Position numbers and translations under genes: made by a program. Below are positions 27,222 through 35,820 of a stretch of DNA of 64,000 nt, piece by piece. Below the pieces are notes generated by a model that saw only the letters and a program-made list of their open reading frames with translations, did not search any database and was not told the DNA's origin. Origin of the DNA: an uncultured Allobosea sp. (GTDB lineage Bacteria > Pseudomonadota > Alphaproteobacteria > Rhizobiales > Beijerinckiaceae); the NCBI RefSeq assembly GCF_945957345.1, contig NZ_CAMFKW010000033.1, positions 1 to 64,000 on the forward strand, written 5' to 3'. The first letter of the stretch is position 1; every line of letters starts with the position of its first letter.

Positions 27222-28580
27222 ATGCTGAGCGCTGCGCTTTGGGAAGACGAAGATTTCGCGAAACTGAAGGTTGAAATCTCAACCTTGAGCAGCAATGTAC
27301 CGCCCTCTGTGCGCGCTATGGTAGCAAGCACCGTCAAGCATTTCGCCGACGAGATGGTTGACGAGCTCTGGCGGGATCTCGCGCGCCATGTCCGGATTCA
27401 GGCCCTGTTCGACAACGAGGTCATCGCCCGGCGGTTTCGGGGCGCGCTGTCGCAATGGCTCGTCGAGACATTCCCGAAGGAGCCGATCGAAGCGACGCCC
27501 TTCCTCATGCGCCAGTCCGAGATCGGGTCGACCCATGCCCGCATCCAGATTCCGACTTCGCTGAGCCTGCTTGCAGCGCGCGTCTTCAAGCGCGGCATCT
27601 ACAACAATCTCAAGCACACCCGGTTGTCGCGTGACGAGTTCGTCCAGGCGGCGCTCTACGTCGCGGGCGTGATCGATGTCGCGACGGCAGCGATCGTTGC
27701 CGCCCATATCAGCGGGCTCGATCGCAATCTGCGGGCGGAAGAGGCGCTTCGTCAGGTCTCGATCGATCATGACTTCCGCGCAGAGCGGGAAAAGCAGAAG
27801 GCGTCCCTCGCCGAATGGGCACAGGCGGTCTTCTTCGGGTCTCATATTGCCGGCGAGGCGGGTGGCGTGCTGCCGCTGAGCCGCTCCGAATTCGGCCTGT
27901 GGTTCTCCCACAGGGCGAACCTGCTCTTCGGCCGGACCGCGGAATATGCGTCGATCGCCCGACTCGTCGGCGAAGCGGACGGCCATGTCCGGCAATTGCG
28001 CGATGAAGTGGAGGCGGCGCGCCGCGAGGAGCATCTGCGCGAGATCAGGATGATCGCCGGCCAGATCAACAATCTCCTGAGCGTCCAGTTCAGCCATTCC
28101 TTCGACATGGGCAGCGCCAGGGACCCGCTGTCGCGCCTGTTGAACCGCCGCTATCTGCGGGCGGCCATCTCCCGCGAGGTCGCGCTGCGCCGCCGGACGA
28201 GCCGGCCTTTCTCGATGATCATGCTGGAGATTTCGCAGTTCGACGCGTTGCGTGCGCGCCTCGGCGAGGCCGGCGCCGACACGGTCGTCCAGCAGACGGC
28301 TGCCATGCTGCTGAACGCGGTGCGGTCGAGCGACACGGTCTTCAGCATGGGCCGCGAGACCTTCCTGATCATTCGCGTCGGGGCCGATGCCAGGGAGGCG
28401 GCGGTGTTCGCTCGCAGCATCGTCGAGAGCTATGCCGCGACCCATTTCTCGATCGAGGGCCAGACGGTGCTCCAGAACACGCTGAATGTCGGCGTCATCG
28501 AATATGACGGGCATCCCGATCCGCGCCGTCTCGTCGACCAGGTCGCCAACGCCTTGCGCAACGAGAAGGGCGGGAAGTAA
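27222..28580 (+). CDS. Globin-coupled heme sensor with degenerate GGDEF domain (DosC-like architecture)
   Basis: 452 aa. Residues ~10-165 match the sensor globin of E. coli DosC (YddV) recalled from memory: RFRGALSQWL, then GSTHARIQIPT with His105 at the proximal heme-ligand position. Trp50 falls where DosC has its distal Tyr43. The middle region ~185-290 also matches DosC (LPLSRSEFGLWFSHRANLLF). The C-terminal ~150 residues are a GGDEF fold (DPLSRLLNRRYLRAAI, VRSSDTVFSMG), but the signature is GRETF at residues 377-381, and the metal-binding Asp of the IDVDxFKxxND segment has become LEISQFDALRA. Cyclase activity is therefore unlikely. Start ATG has AAGG nearby. Confidence 0.88.
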   Translation: MLSAALWEDEDFAKLKVEISTLSSNVPPSVRAMVASTVKHFADEMVDELWRDLARHVRIQALFDNEVIARRFRGALSQWLVETFPKEPIEATPFLMRQSEIGSTHARIQIPTSLSLLAARVFKRGIYNNLKHTRLSRDEFVQAALYVAGVIDVATAAIVAAHISGLDRNLRAEEALRQVSIDHDFRAEREKQKASLAEWAQAVFFGSHIAGEAGGVLPLSRSEFGLWFSHRANLLFGRTAEYASIARLVGEADGHVRQLRDEVEAARREEHLREIRMIAGQINNLLSVQFSHSFDMGSARDPLSRLLNRRYLRAAISREVALRRRTSRPFSMIMLEISQFDALRARLGEAGADTVVQQTAAMLLNAVRSSDTVFSMGRETFLIIRVGADAREAAVFARSIVESYAATHFSIEGQTVLQNTLNVGVIEYDGHPDPRRLVDQVANALRNEKGGK

Positions 28581-28716
28581 CCCGCCTTCCGCCTCGATAG
28601 GGCCGCGGTTTTCCGGTTGCGCGCCCTGCACACGACAATCCTTGCGTGCCTTGGGATCGAATCCGCGTTTCGCGGGTTGATCCGCTGCGCCACCGGTTCG
28701 GCGCAAGGAGCAGGAT

Positions 28717-29166
28717 ATGATGACGATCAGGCAGACAACCACCACCATCGCGGCCGTTCTGATGCTGGCCACGCCGGCCCTGGCGCAGCAGCGCGCGCTC
28801 GGCCCGTCGACGGGCACCGTGCGGCTCGAGCAGGTCCAGGCCGGTTTCATCGCCTCCGGCGAGGCCGGGGGCGGCACCTTGCGCTATCGCGGCCGTTCCT
28901 ATCCGGTCACGGTCGGCGGGCTCGGCATCGGTTCGATCGGCGCGGCGCGCTCGGTTGCATCCGGTACGGTCTACGGGCTGCATCGCGTCTCGGACTTCGC
29001 CGGCGCCTATGTCCAGTTGAAGGAAGGCTGGGCTGTCGGTGATGCAGGCCGCGGCACGACCTGGCTGCGCAACGACAAGGGCGTGACGCTCAAGCTCGCC
29101 ACCCGTCGCCAGGGGCTGCAGCTCCAGCTCGGCGCCGATGGCGTGCTGATCGGCTTCCGGAACTAA
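28717..29166 (+). CDS. Conserved exported protein of unknown function
   Basis: 149 aa from ATG 28717, with AAGGAG about 8 bases upstream. Signal peptide: basic MMTIRQTTTT, hydrophobic IAAVLMLATPALAQQ, cleavage probably after ALA. The mature ~125 residues are Gly-rich with alternating beta patterns: GGGTLRYRGRSYPVTVGGLG, ASGTVYGLHRVSDFAGAYVQ and WLRNDKGVTLKLATRRQGL. This looks like a compact periplasmic beta protein; I cannot assign a named family with confidence. It stands alone between the GGDEF-like gene and the glycan genes. Confidence 0.75.
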   Translation: MMTIRQTTTTIAAVLMLATPALAQQRALGPSTGTVRLEQVQAGFIASGEAGGGTLRYRGRSYPVTVGGLGIGSIGAARSVASGTVYGLHRVSDFAGAYVQLKEGWAVGDAGRGTTWLRNDKGVTLKLATRRQGLQLQLGADGVLIGFRN

Positions 29167-29250
29167 CCCCAAGCCGCTTCGCGCGGATAAGGCGGCGCAG
29201 CCTCTAGGCTTTTGCGCCACCTCGACTATGTTGCGGGCACTTTGGATAAC

Positions 29251-30264
29251 GTGCTCCGCCCTCTCGTAATCTGCGTCACCGCCGCCGTCCTGGCGGCGGT
29301 GCTGTGCGTGGGGCTGCGCCCCCTTCTCCTGCGCTATGCGCTGGCGCGGCCTAATGCGCGCTCCAGCCACAAGATACCCACGCCGCAGGGTGGCGGTATC
29401 GCCGTTCTCGCCGGCGCCTTCGCAGCGCTGGGAGGGGCGCTCTGGTTGGCGCCCGTCGAGGGCGAAGCGGCTCGCGCGGTTCTGGTGCTCTTCCTGGCGG
29501 TGACGGGACTTGGCATCGTCGGCGCCTGGGACGATATCCGGCCCTTGCCGGCAAGCATCCGGCTCGTTCTGCAGGCGGCCTGCGTCGGCTTCGTGCTGTT
29601 CCGCGCCGCCCCGGAATTGCGCCTGTTCCCCGAAATCATGCCCCTGTCGGTCGAGCGGGCTTTGGCGCTTCTGGCGGGCGTGTGGTTCGTCAATCTCGTC
29701 AATTTCATGGATGGGCTCGACTGGATAACCGTTGCCGGGATGGTGCCGTTGGCAGCCGCTCTAGCGCTCGCCGCCATGACGGGCGTGATCGATCCGGTGA
29801 CGGGCTGGCTTGCCGCCGCGCTCTGTGGCGGCCTCCTCGGCTTCGCCCCTTTCAACCGGCCGGTGGCGCGCCTTTTCCTCGGCGATGTCGGCTCGCTGCC
29901 GATCGGGCTCGTCACGGCCTATCTGCTCTATCGGCTGGCCGGTACGGGCGCCTTCGCCGCGGCCCTGATCCTGCCGTTCTATCATATCGCCGATGCCACG
30001 ATCACACTGCTCAGGCGTCTCGCCCGCGGCGAGAAGGTCTGGGAAGCCCATCGCTCGCATTTCTACCAGCAGGCGACGACGAACGGCTTCAGCGTGATGG
30101 GCGTTGTCGGCCGGGTCGCCCTGCTCAATCTCGCGCTTGTCGCGCTCGCGGGCGCATCGCTGGTCTGGCCGGCTCTTTGGGTACAATTCGCCTGCCTGGC
30201 AATCGCCGCCCTGCTCACCGGCCTGCTCTTGCATCGCTTCGCCACAGATCCGCGCCATGGCTGA
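29251..30264 (+). CDS. Undecaprenyl-phosphate sugar-1-phosphate transferase, WecA/WbpL family
   Basis: About 337 aa from GTG 29251; a TTG at 29212 is an alternative start. It is a polytopic enzyme that links a HexNAc-1-phosphate to undecaprenyl phosphate and so begins O-antigen or other glycan synthesis. MraY/WecA superfamily marks: HKIPTPQGGGIAV, AWDDIRPLPASIRL, VNLVNFMDGLDWI, the metal-site aspartate in RLFLGDVGSLPIG and HRSHFYQQA near the C-terminus, the last pointing to the WbpL branch. Overlaps the next gene (epimerase) by 8 bp, so they form an operon. Confidence 0.9.
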   Translation: MLRPLVICVTAAVLAAVLCVGLRPLLLRYALARPNARSSHKIPTPQGGGIAVLAGAFAALGGALWLAPVEGEAARAVLVLFLAVTGLGIVGAWDDIRPLPASIRLVLQAACVGFVLFRAAPELRLFPEIMPLSVERALALLAGVWFVNLVNFMDGLDWITVAGMVPLAAALALAAMTGVIDPVTGWLAAALCGGLLGFAPFNRPVARLFLGDVGSLPIGLVTAYLLYRLAGTGAFAAALILPFYHIADATITLLRRLARGEKVWEAHRSHFYQQATTNGFSVMGVVGRVALLNLALVALAGASLVWPALWVQFACLAIAALLTGLLLHRFATDPRHG

Positions 30265-31186
30265 GAAGCGCGTCCTCGTCACCGGTGCGAGCGGCTTCGT
30301 CGGGCCGCATGTCGTCGCGGCGCTGCTGCAGGCCGGTTATCGGCCGCGGCTCGCCCAACGCAATCCGCAGGCGGTCCCGGCGGGAGCGGAAGCCGTCGTG
30401 ACCGGGGATCTGATAATGCCCGTCGACTGGCGCGTCGCGCTCGAGGATGTCGACCATGTCGTGCACATGGCCGGCCTCGCCCATGCCGGGCCGGGCCTCG
30501 ACGCGGCACTCTACCGGCGCATCAACACCGAGGTCACGCTGGAGCTCGCCCGTGCCGCCGAAGCAGCCGGGGTCGGCCGCTTCGTCTATCTCTCTTCGAT
30601 CAAGGCCATGACCGCCGCCTCCGACGGTCCGCCGCTGCGCGAGGACGCGCAGCCCGCGCCCGGAGACGTTTATGGCCGCTCAAAGCTCGCGGCGGAGCAA
30701 GGGCTTGCCGCGCTCGACCTCGATTGGATCGCGCTGCGCCCGGTCCTGATCTACGGGCCGGGTGTGAAGGCCAATATGGCCGCCTTGCTCCGGCTGGCGC
30801 GCCTGCCCGTGCCGTTGCCCCTCGGCGGCTTGAAGGCGCCACGCTCGCTGCTCGCCGTCGAGAACCTAGCCAGCGCCATCCTGTTCGCGCTGACCCCTGC
30901 CTGCCCGGCGCGACGGGCCTATGCGCTGTCCGATCCCGAGCCGATCAGCGTCTCCGATATGCTGGCGGCGATGCGTTCCGGCACAGGGCGTGGTCCCGGC
31001 CTGCTGCCTGTGCCCGAGGCCTGGCTGCGCCGGCTGGCGCGCCTTGCGGGTCGCGAGGAGACCTTCCTGAAGCTGGCGGGTAGCCTCGTCGCCCGGCCGG
31101 AGCGCCTGCTCAGTGCTGGCTGGCGGCCGCAGGCAGAGACGAAGGCTGCGCTGGCGCGGCTGGCTGCCGCGAGTCGCGCAAGCTGA
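30257..31186 (+). CDS. NAD-dependent sugar epimerase/dehydratase (extended SDR)
   Basis: 309 aa from ATG 30257. Rossmann motif VTGASGFVGPHV, LSSIKAM, and catalytic YGRSK (YxxxK). The RPVLIYGPGVKANMAALLRL stretch is usual in WbpK/WbpV-type nucleotide-sugar 4-epimerases or 4-ketoreductases encoded beside WbpL. It probably supplies the sugar loaded by the preceding transferase; exact substrate unknown. Its 3' end overlaps the converging CapD-like gene by 77 bp, so both reading frames use the same DNA there. Confidence 0.88.
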   Translation: MAEKRVLVTGASGFVGPHVVAALLQAGYRPRLAQRNPQAVPAGAEAVVTGDLIMPVDWRVALEDVDHVVHMAGLAHAGPGLDAALYRRINTEVTLELARAAEAAGVGRFVYLSSIKAMTAASDGPPLREDAQPAPGDVYGRSKLAAEQGLAALDLDWIALRPVLIYGPGVKANMAALLRLARLPVPLPLGGLKAPRSLLAVENLASAILFALTPACPARRAYALSDPEPISVSDMLAAMRSGTGRGPGLLPVPEAWLRRLARLAGREETFLKLAGSLVARPERLLSAGWRPQAETKAALARLAAASRAS

Positions 31187-33074
31187 AATCCGGGATCGCC
31201 TCGTCGAGCACGGCATTGGCCGCGGCATGGTCGTTGGCCTTCACGGCGGCCAGCAACTGCGCCAGCCAGGCTTCGATCCGGGCGCGGCCGGCGAAGATCG
31301 GCTTGGCGGCCATCACGCCGTCGAGCCCGGTCTCGGCCATCGGTTCGTCGCGGGCGAACAGGATCTCGTTCAAGCGCTCGCCGGGCCTGACGCCTGAGAC
31401 GATGATCTCGATATCCTCGCCCGGCTCGAAGCCGGCGAGGCGGATCATTCGTTCGGCGAGGTCCATGATCCGCATCGGCTGGCCCATCTTGAGCACGTAG
31501 ACGGCGGCCCGCTCGGCCTCGGCCTCGCTCGCGCGGGCATGGGAGGCAGCGGTCAGCACGAGGTCGCAGGCTTCGCGGATCGTCATGAAATAGCGGATCA
31601 TCTCCGGGCTGGTGACCGTCACCGGGCCGCCGCGGGCGATCTGGGCCTTGAATTTCGGCACCACCGAGCCGGCCGAGCCGAGCACGTTGCCGAAGCGTAC
31701 CGCGACGAGGCGGATGCCGGAATCCGCGGCGACGAGTTCGGCATCGCGCGACTGCGCATAGATCTCGGCGAAGCGCTTGGTCGCGCCCAGCATCGAGACC
31801 GGCTCGATTGCCTTGTCGGTGGAGATCAGCACGAAGGTCCGCGCGCCGGCGGCCACAGCCGCGTCGGTCACGTTCACCGAGCCGAAGATATTGGTCTTGA
31901 TGCCCTCGCTCCAGTCGGCTTCCAGATAGGGCACGTGCTTGAGCGCTGCCGCATGGACGACGATGTCGGGCTTGAAACCGGCAAAGAGCGGCATGATGCG
32001 CTCGCGGTCGCGCACATCGGCCAGCACGCCGGAGACGGCGGTGTCAGGCGCGTGCACCGCGAGCTGCTCGGTGATCTGGAACAGGGCGGGTTCCGAGCTC
32101 TCGACCACGAGCAGCTCGGCCGCGCCGAAGGCGGCGCAGCGCAGGCATATCTCGGACCCGATCGAGCCGCCGCCGCCGGTGACGATGACGCGTTTGCCCT
32201 TCAGGAAGGAGCCCAGCCTTTCGCGATCGATCGAAACGGTCGAGCGGACCAGCAGATCCTCGATCTCGAGCGGCGCGACCTCGGTGTCGCGCACGCCCTC
32301 GCCGAGGCTGTCGATGCGCGAGATCGGCAAGGCGAGCTTGCGCGTGCGTGCCAGCCATCTCTCCGGCTGCGCCTCGGGCAACAGGGCGGAGGGCGTGGCG
32401 ACGATGCGGCGGAAGGCTTCGCCGCGCTCCATCGCCTCGCCCGCGATCCGCTCGATATCGCCGAGCAGCCCGAGCACCGGAACGCCGCGGATCGACTGGC
32501 CGAGATCGTCGCTGCGTGGCGAGAGGATGCCGGCTGGCCGCAGGCGCCGCATCGTGCCGGCTTCCATGGCGCGGATCACCATCTCGACCTCGACGCCACG
32601 CCCGAGCAGCAGTGCCGGCAGGTTCGCCTCGCGTACGGCCGTGGTGCGCGAGCGCGCATATTTGAAATAGCGATAGGCGAGGCGGGGCCCGCCGAGCAGC
32701 GCGATCTGGACGAGCCAGTACAGCGCGATCGAGATCTTGCCGAAATAGAAGGCGCCGTAGAAGTTCGGCGCCACCAGCACATAGTCGACCGCGAGGAGCG
32801 AGACGGTCAGAACGGAGACCGCCTTGACGATGTTCGAGAGGTCCGGCAGCGAGGCGAAGCGCCATTTCGAGCGGTAGAGCGAGAACAGCCAGTAGATCAG
32901 CCCGGCATAGGCCACGAAGAAGGGCAGGAAGCGCGGCAGGTAGCGCAGATGCTCGTCGAGTAGCGCGCCCTCGAACCGCACGACGAAGACGAGCCAGATC
33001 GCCAGCGCCGTGACCGCGAGGTCATGCAGGACGACGGCGAGCTTCTTGAGATTCTGTTTGGGCAGGATGGCCAT
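31110..33074 (-). CDS. CapD/WbpM-type nucleotide-sugar epimerase/4,6-dehydratase
   Basis: 654 aa membrane-anchored enzyme. About four N-terminal hydrophobic helices (residues ~10-125) are followed by a first Rossmann-like domain and a second catalytic SDR domain with VTGGGGSIGSEICLR near residue 295. The active-site stretch VLISTDKAIEP has Asp-Lys in place of the usual YxxxK, as in WbpM/FlaA1-related dehydratases. It makes 4-keto-6-deoxy UDP-HexNAc for glycans. Convergent with, and overlapping by 77 bp, the epimerase gene. Confidence 0.92.
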   Translation of the reverse strand: MAILPKQNLKKLAVVLHDLAVTALAIWLVFVVRFEGALLDEHLRYLPRFLPFFVAYAGLIYWLFSLYRSKWRFASLPDLSNIVKAVSVLTVSLLAVDYVLVAPNFYGAFYFGKISIALYWLVQIALLGGPRLAYRYFKYARSRTTAVREANLPALLLGRGVEVEMVIRAMEAGTMRRLRPAGILSPRSDDLGQSIRGVPVLGLLGDIERIAGEAMERGEAFRRIVATPSALLPEAQPERWLARTRKLALPISRIDSLGEGVRDTEVAPLEIEDLLVRSTVSIDRERLGSFLKGKRVIVTGGGGSIGSEICLRCAAFGAAELLVVESSEPALFQITEQLAVHAPDTAVSGVLADVRDRERIMPLFAGFKPDIVVHAAALKHVPYLEADWSEGIKTNIFGSVNVTDAAVAAGARTFVLISTDKAIEPVSMLGATKRFAEIYAQSRDAELVAADSGIRLVAVRFGNVLGSAGSVVPKFKAQIARGGPVTVTSPEMIRYFMTIREACDLVLTAASHARASEAEAERAAVYVLKMGQPMRIMDLAERMIRLAGFEPGEDIEIIVSGVRPGERLNEILFARDEPMAETGLDGVMAAKPIFAGRARIEAWLAQLLAAVKANDHAAANAVLDEAIPDFSLRDSRQPAAPAQPSSLPAAASQH

Positions 33075-33133
33075 GTCCGGGCGGTATCCCGCTCCCTCGG
33101 CGGCTTGTCAACGCGTCGGGCGGGGACCGCCTG

Positions 33134-33200
33134 GAGCATCGGCCCGAAAATTGGGGCGCGGTTTTCGAATAAAGCCGGCGCAAATTCAAAGAACTAGCGC
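33134..33200. repeat. Short interspersed palindromic element, family D copy (diverged)
   Basis: GAGCATCGGCCCGAAAATTG, then GCGGTTTTCG...AAGCCGG and an end at AACTAGCGC. This fits the general plan of the Rhizobiales GAGCATCGG/CCGAAAA repeats but the stem is imperfect. It lies between the 3' end of tetR and the 5' end of the capD-like gene. Confidence 0.5.
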
Positions 33201-33218
33201 ATTTCCGGGCGAAGTCGC

Positions 33219-33815
33219 TCAGCGGGCTTGCGGCCTGGCTTCCAGCGCGCTGAGGATGAAGGCGATCATCGCGTCCGAATCCGGGCCGGGAATGCATTCG
33301 CATTGCGTGATCAGCAGCGGGTGCATGAAGCGGATCATCGCCGTGCGGATGCAGCCCGTGGCATGGGCCGGCTCCATCGGCCGGAACTCGCCGCGCGCGA
33401 TGCCGTCGGCGACGACACGGCGCAGCACGACGTCGAAACGCTCGATATGGGCGATGATCGCGTCCCAGCTCTCCTCCATCGCGGCGCAGACCATTTCCTG
33501 CATCCGGGCATGACCGGCGAAGCGGGCGGCGTTCAGGCGATAGGAGGTCGCGAGAATGTCGCGCAGGCGCTCGGCTGCGGGCCGGTCCTCGTCTGCGATA
33601 GTGGCGATCGCCTCTTCCTGCTCGCGCTTGTAGCGCTCCAGCACGGCCTCGTTGATCGACTTCTTGGAGTCGAAGAAGCGATAGACGTTGGCGGGGCTCA
33701 TCCGCAGGGATTTGGCGATATCCGCCACGGTCGTCTTCTGGTACCCGATATCGCGGAAGAAGCGCTCGGCGGTGTCGACGATGGTCTGCCTGGTATCGCG
33801 TTCGGAGTTACTCAC
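33219..33815 (-). CDS. TetR/AcrR-family transcriptional regulator
   Basis: 198 aa. The N-terminal helix-turn-helix is typical: RQTIVDTAERFFRDIGYQKT, then VADIAKSLRMSPANVYRFF and DSKKSI. The ligand-binding domain (residues ~60-198) is divergent. TetR repressors generally control an adjacent gene, often efflux, and themselves; here no efflux gene is adjacent. A perfect 17-bp palindrome in its promoter is a good operator candidate. Confidence 0.9.
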   Translation of the reverse strand: MSNSERDTRQTIVDTAERFFRDIGYQKTTVADIAKSLRMSPANVYRFFDSKKSINEAVLERYKREQEEAIATIADEDRPAAERLRDILATSYRLNAARFAGHARMQEMVCAAMEESWDAIIAHIERFDVVLRRVVADGIARGEFRPMEPAHATGCIRTAMIRFMHPLLITQCECIPGPDSDAMIAFILSALEARPQAR

Positions 33816-33866
33816 GGCGCCGCCGGCTGGGTTGTTTTAAACGAAAACGGTGAAGAATTGATCGTT

Positions 33867-33883
33867 ATGACGAATTTCGTCAT
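33867..33883. promoter_or_regulatory. Perfect 17-bp palindrome, probable TetR operator
   Basis: ATGACGAA-T-TTCGTCAT lies 52 bp upstream of the tetR start, with an extra half-site ATTCGTCAA just after it. The size and symmetry fit a TetR-family operator. The region between tetR and the end of cobQ is otherwise only ~110 bp, so autoregulation is the simplest reading. Confidence 0.6.
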
Positions 33884-33926
33884 TCGTCAACGTAATGGTG
33901 AATAAAGACTTTTGCCTTGATGTGCA

Positions 33927-35471
33927 TCAATCCTCCTGCTCGCTCCTGTCAGGAGAACCACCTGGGGCGATTGCGGTTCCCGAAATGACCGGCCGGGCGG
34001 ACATGCGGGTTCGGGCGAGTTCGAGCAGCGCTTCGGTGTCGAAATGGCGTTCCAGATGCGCTGCAAGGGCATCCAGGGTCGCTTCGATCGCGTCTTCGTA
34101 ATGCAGGCTCGATCCACGCCGCTGGTCGTCGATGGCAGAGAGCCACGCGGAGCGCACAGCGTCGGAAGCAAAGACGCCATGCAGATAGCTGCCGGCGACG
34201 CGCCCGTCCGGGCTCGCCGCCCCCTCCGCGCGCCCTTCGACCCGGAACGGCGCGCGGGCCGTGTCGGCACCGTACGTGCGGCCGAGATGGATTTCGTAGG
34301 CCCGGCCCGGAGCGCTGCTCCCGGCGTCGTTGAAATCCACCTCGCGGACGGTCTTCTCGGCATCAAGCGTGGTCTCGACATCGAGCAGGCCGAGGCCGGG
34401 CGCTTCTCCGGGCGGCCCTTCCAGCCCGAGCGGATCGCGTACGACTCTGCCGAGCATCTGATAGCCGCCGCACAGCCCGAGAACACGCCCGCCCCGGCGG
34501 CGATGGGCGAGGATATCGATATCCCAACCCTCCCGGCGCAGTGCAGCGAGATCGCGCAGCGTCGTCTTGGAGCCCGGCAGGATGACGAGGTCGGCGTCGC
34601 CCGGCAGCGGCTGACCCGGCCCGATCATGACGAGATCGACGTCCGCCTCCAGCTTGAGCGGGTCGAGATCGTCGAAATTGGCGATGCCCGGCAGGACAGG
34701 CACCGCGATTTTGACCAGCGCGCCGGACTTCCGCTCCGAGCGGATGTCGAGTCCGTCCTCCGCCGGCAGACGCACCGCATCCGCAAACCAGGGTACGACA
34801 CCGAGACTGGGCCAGCCCGTCGCTTCCGCGATCGTCGCGACGCCGGGCGCGAACAATTCGACAGCGCCCCGGAAGCGGTTGATCGCGAAGGCGCGGATCA
34901 TCGCCCGGTCTTCGGCGTCGAGCACGGCATGGGTTCCGACGAGGCTTGCGATCACGCCGCCGCGGTCGATATCGCCGATCAGCACGGCCGGGACATTCGC
35001 CGCGCGCGCAAATCCGAGATTGGCGATGTCGCGGGCGCGCAAATTCGTCTCCGCCGGCGATCCCGCGCCCTCGACGATCACGAGATCGGCGCCGTCGCCA
35101 AGGCGTTCGAAACTCTCCAGGACCTGCGGCAGGAAATCGCCGCGCCGGGCGAAGTCGCGCGAGGCGAGGCGGCCGGCGACGCGGCCCTGCAGGATGATCT
35201 GGCTGCCTTGCTCGCCTTCCGGCTTGAGCAGCACCGGATTCATGTCGGGATGAGGAGCGATGCGGGCGGCGCGGGCTTGCAGCGCCTGTGCCCGGCCGAT
35301 CTCGCCTGCGCCGGTCGCGGCGGCATTGTTCGACATGTTCTGGGGTTTGAACGGCCGTACTTTCAGGCCACGATTCGCGAAAAGCCGGCACAGTCCGGCG
35401 ACGATCAGCGACTTCCCGACATTGGAGCCGGTGCCGAGGATCATAATCGCGGGAACGGGGGAGCGGGCCAT
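33927..35471 (-). CDS. cobQ: Cobyric acid synthase CobQ
   Basis: 514 aa from ATG 35471 ([16 protein letters not shown]); the frame is open 48 bases further. It amidates adenosyl-cobyrinic diamide at four side chains with glutamine and ATP. N-terminal P-loop-like [17 protein letters not shown] and QNMSNNAA form the synthetase domain. The C-terminal class I glutaminase domain has the catalytic cysteine in [10 protein letters not shown] and histidine in AGSYLHGVF. No other cobalamin genes are adjacent, and no cobalamin riboswitch is recognisable upstream on the minus strand. Confidence 0.95.
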   Translation of the reverse strand: MARSPVPAIMILGTGSNVGKSLIVAGLCRLFANRGLKVRPFKPQNMSNNAAATGAGEIGRAQALQARAARIAPHPDMNPVLLKPEGEQGSQIILQGRVAGRLASRDFARRGDFLPQVLESFERLGDGADLVIVEGAGSPAETNLRARDIANLGFARAANVPAVLIGDIDRGGVIASLVGTHAVLDAEDRAMIRAFAINRFRGAVELFAPGVATIAEATGWPSLGVVPWFADAVRLPAEDGLDIRSERKSGALVKIAVPVLPGIANFDDLDPLKLEADVDLVMIGPGQPLPGDADLVILPGSKTTLRDLAALRREGWDIDILAHRRRGGRVLGLCGGYQMLGRVVRDPLGLEGPPGEAPGLGLLDVETTLDAEKTVREVDFNDAGSSAPGRAYEIHLGRTYGADTARAPFRVEGRAEGAASPDGRVAGSYLHGVFASDAVRSAWLSAIDDQRRGSSLHYEDAIEATLDALAAHLERHFDTEALLELARTRMSARPVISGTAIAPGGSPDRSEQED

Positions 35472-35820
35472 GCGCCTGCTTAGCGCGGTTCGCATAGGCG
35501 CGGAAACCGGCAGCGGCAATCTTCACGCAAGGAGAGTGGGAGAGTTTGGCGCGGAGCTCGCGCGTCGGGAGACGGCTTGCATCATCCTGACAAGGTTTGC
35601 CGGCCTCCTACGGCATCCTGCTGCGCCAAAGGGGCGAAGTCGCAACGGGCGTCCGTCGAAGGCCGGCTGAACTGAATAAACACTGAACGCTGACGAATGT
35701 CAACATTCATCATTCGCTATTTTCTGCGCAGCCCCGAGACCGGTTTTCCGCCGGGTGCGCAGGCCGGTCCGACATGTTAAACCCTCGGCTCCCGCCTTCG
35801 CCGAGCCGATCCCACCCCAG
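35472..35820. other. 349-bp intergenic region between divergent cobQ and aminotransferase genes
   Basis: No convincing gene. It includes a small hairpin GAATG-TCAA-CATTC near 35694-35707 and ordinary GC-rich sequence. A B12-box-like string on the plus strand was considered and rejected. Confidence 0.5.

Noticed and set aside
35563-35580. B12-box-like string (GTCGGGAGACGGC...) suggesting a cobalamin riboswitch near cobQ
   Set aside because: It is on the plus strand, wrong for cobQ, and the other conserved riboswitch segments (CCCCGCAACTGT-type core, GGGAA-CCGGTG part) are missing.
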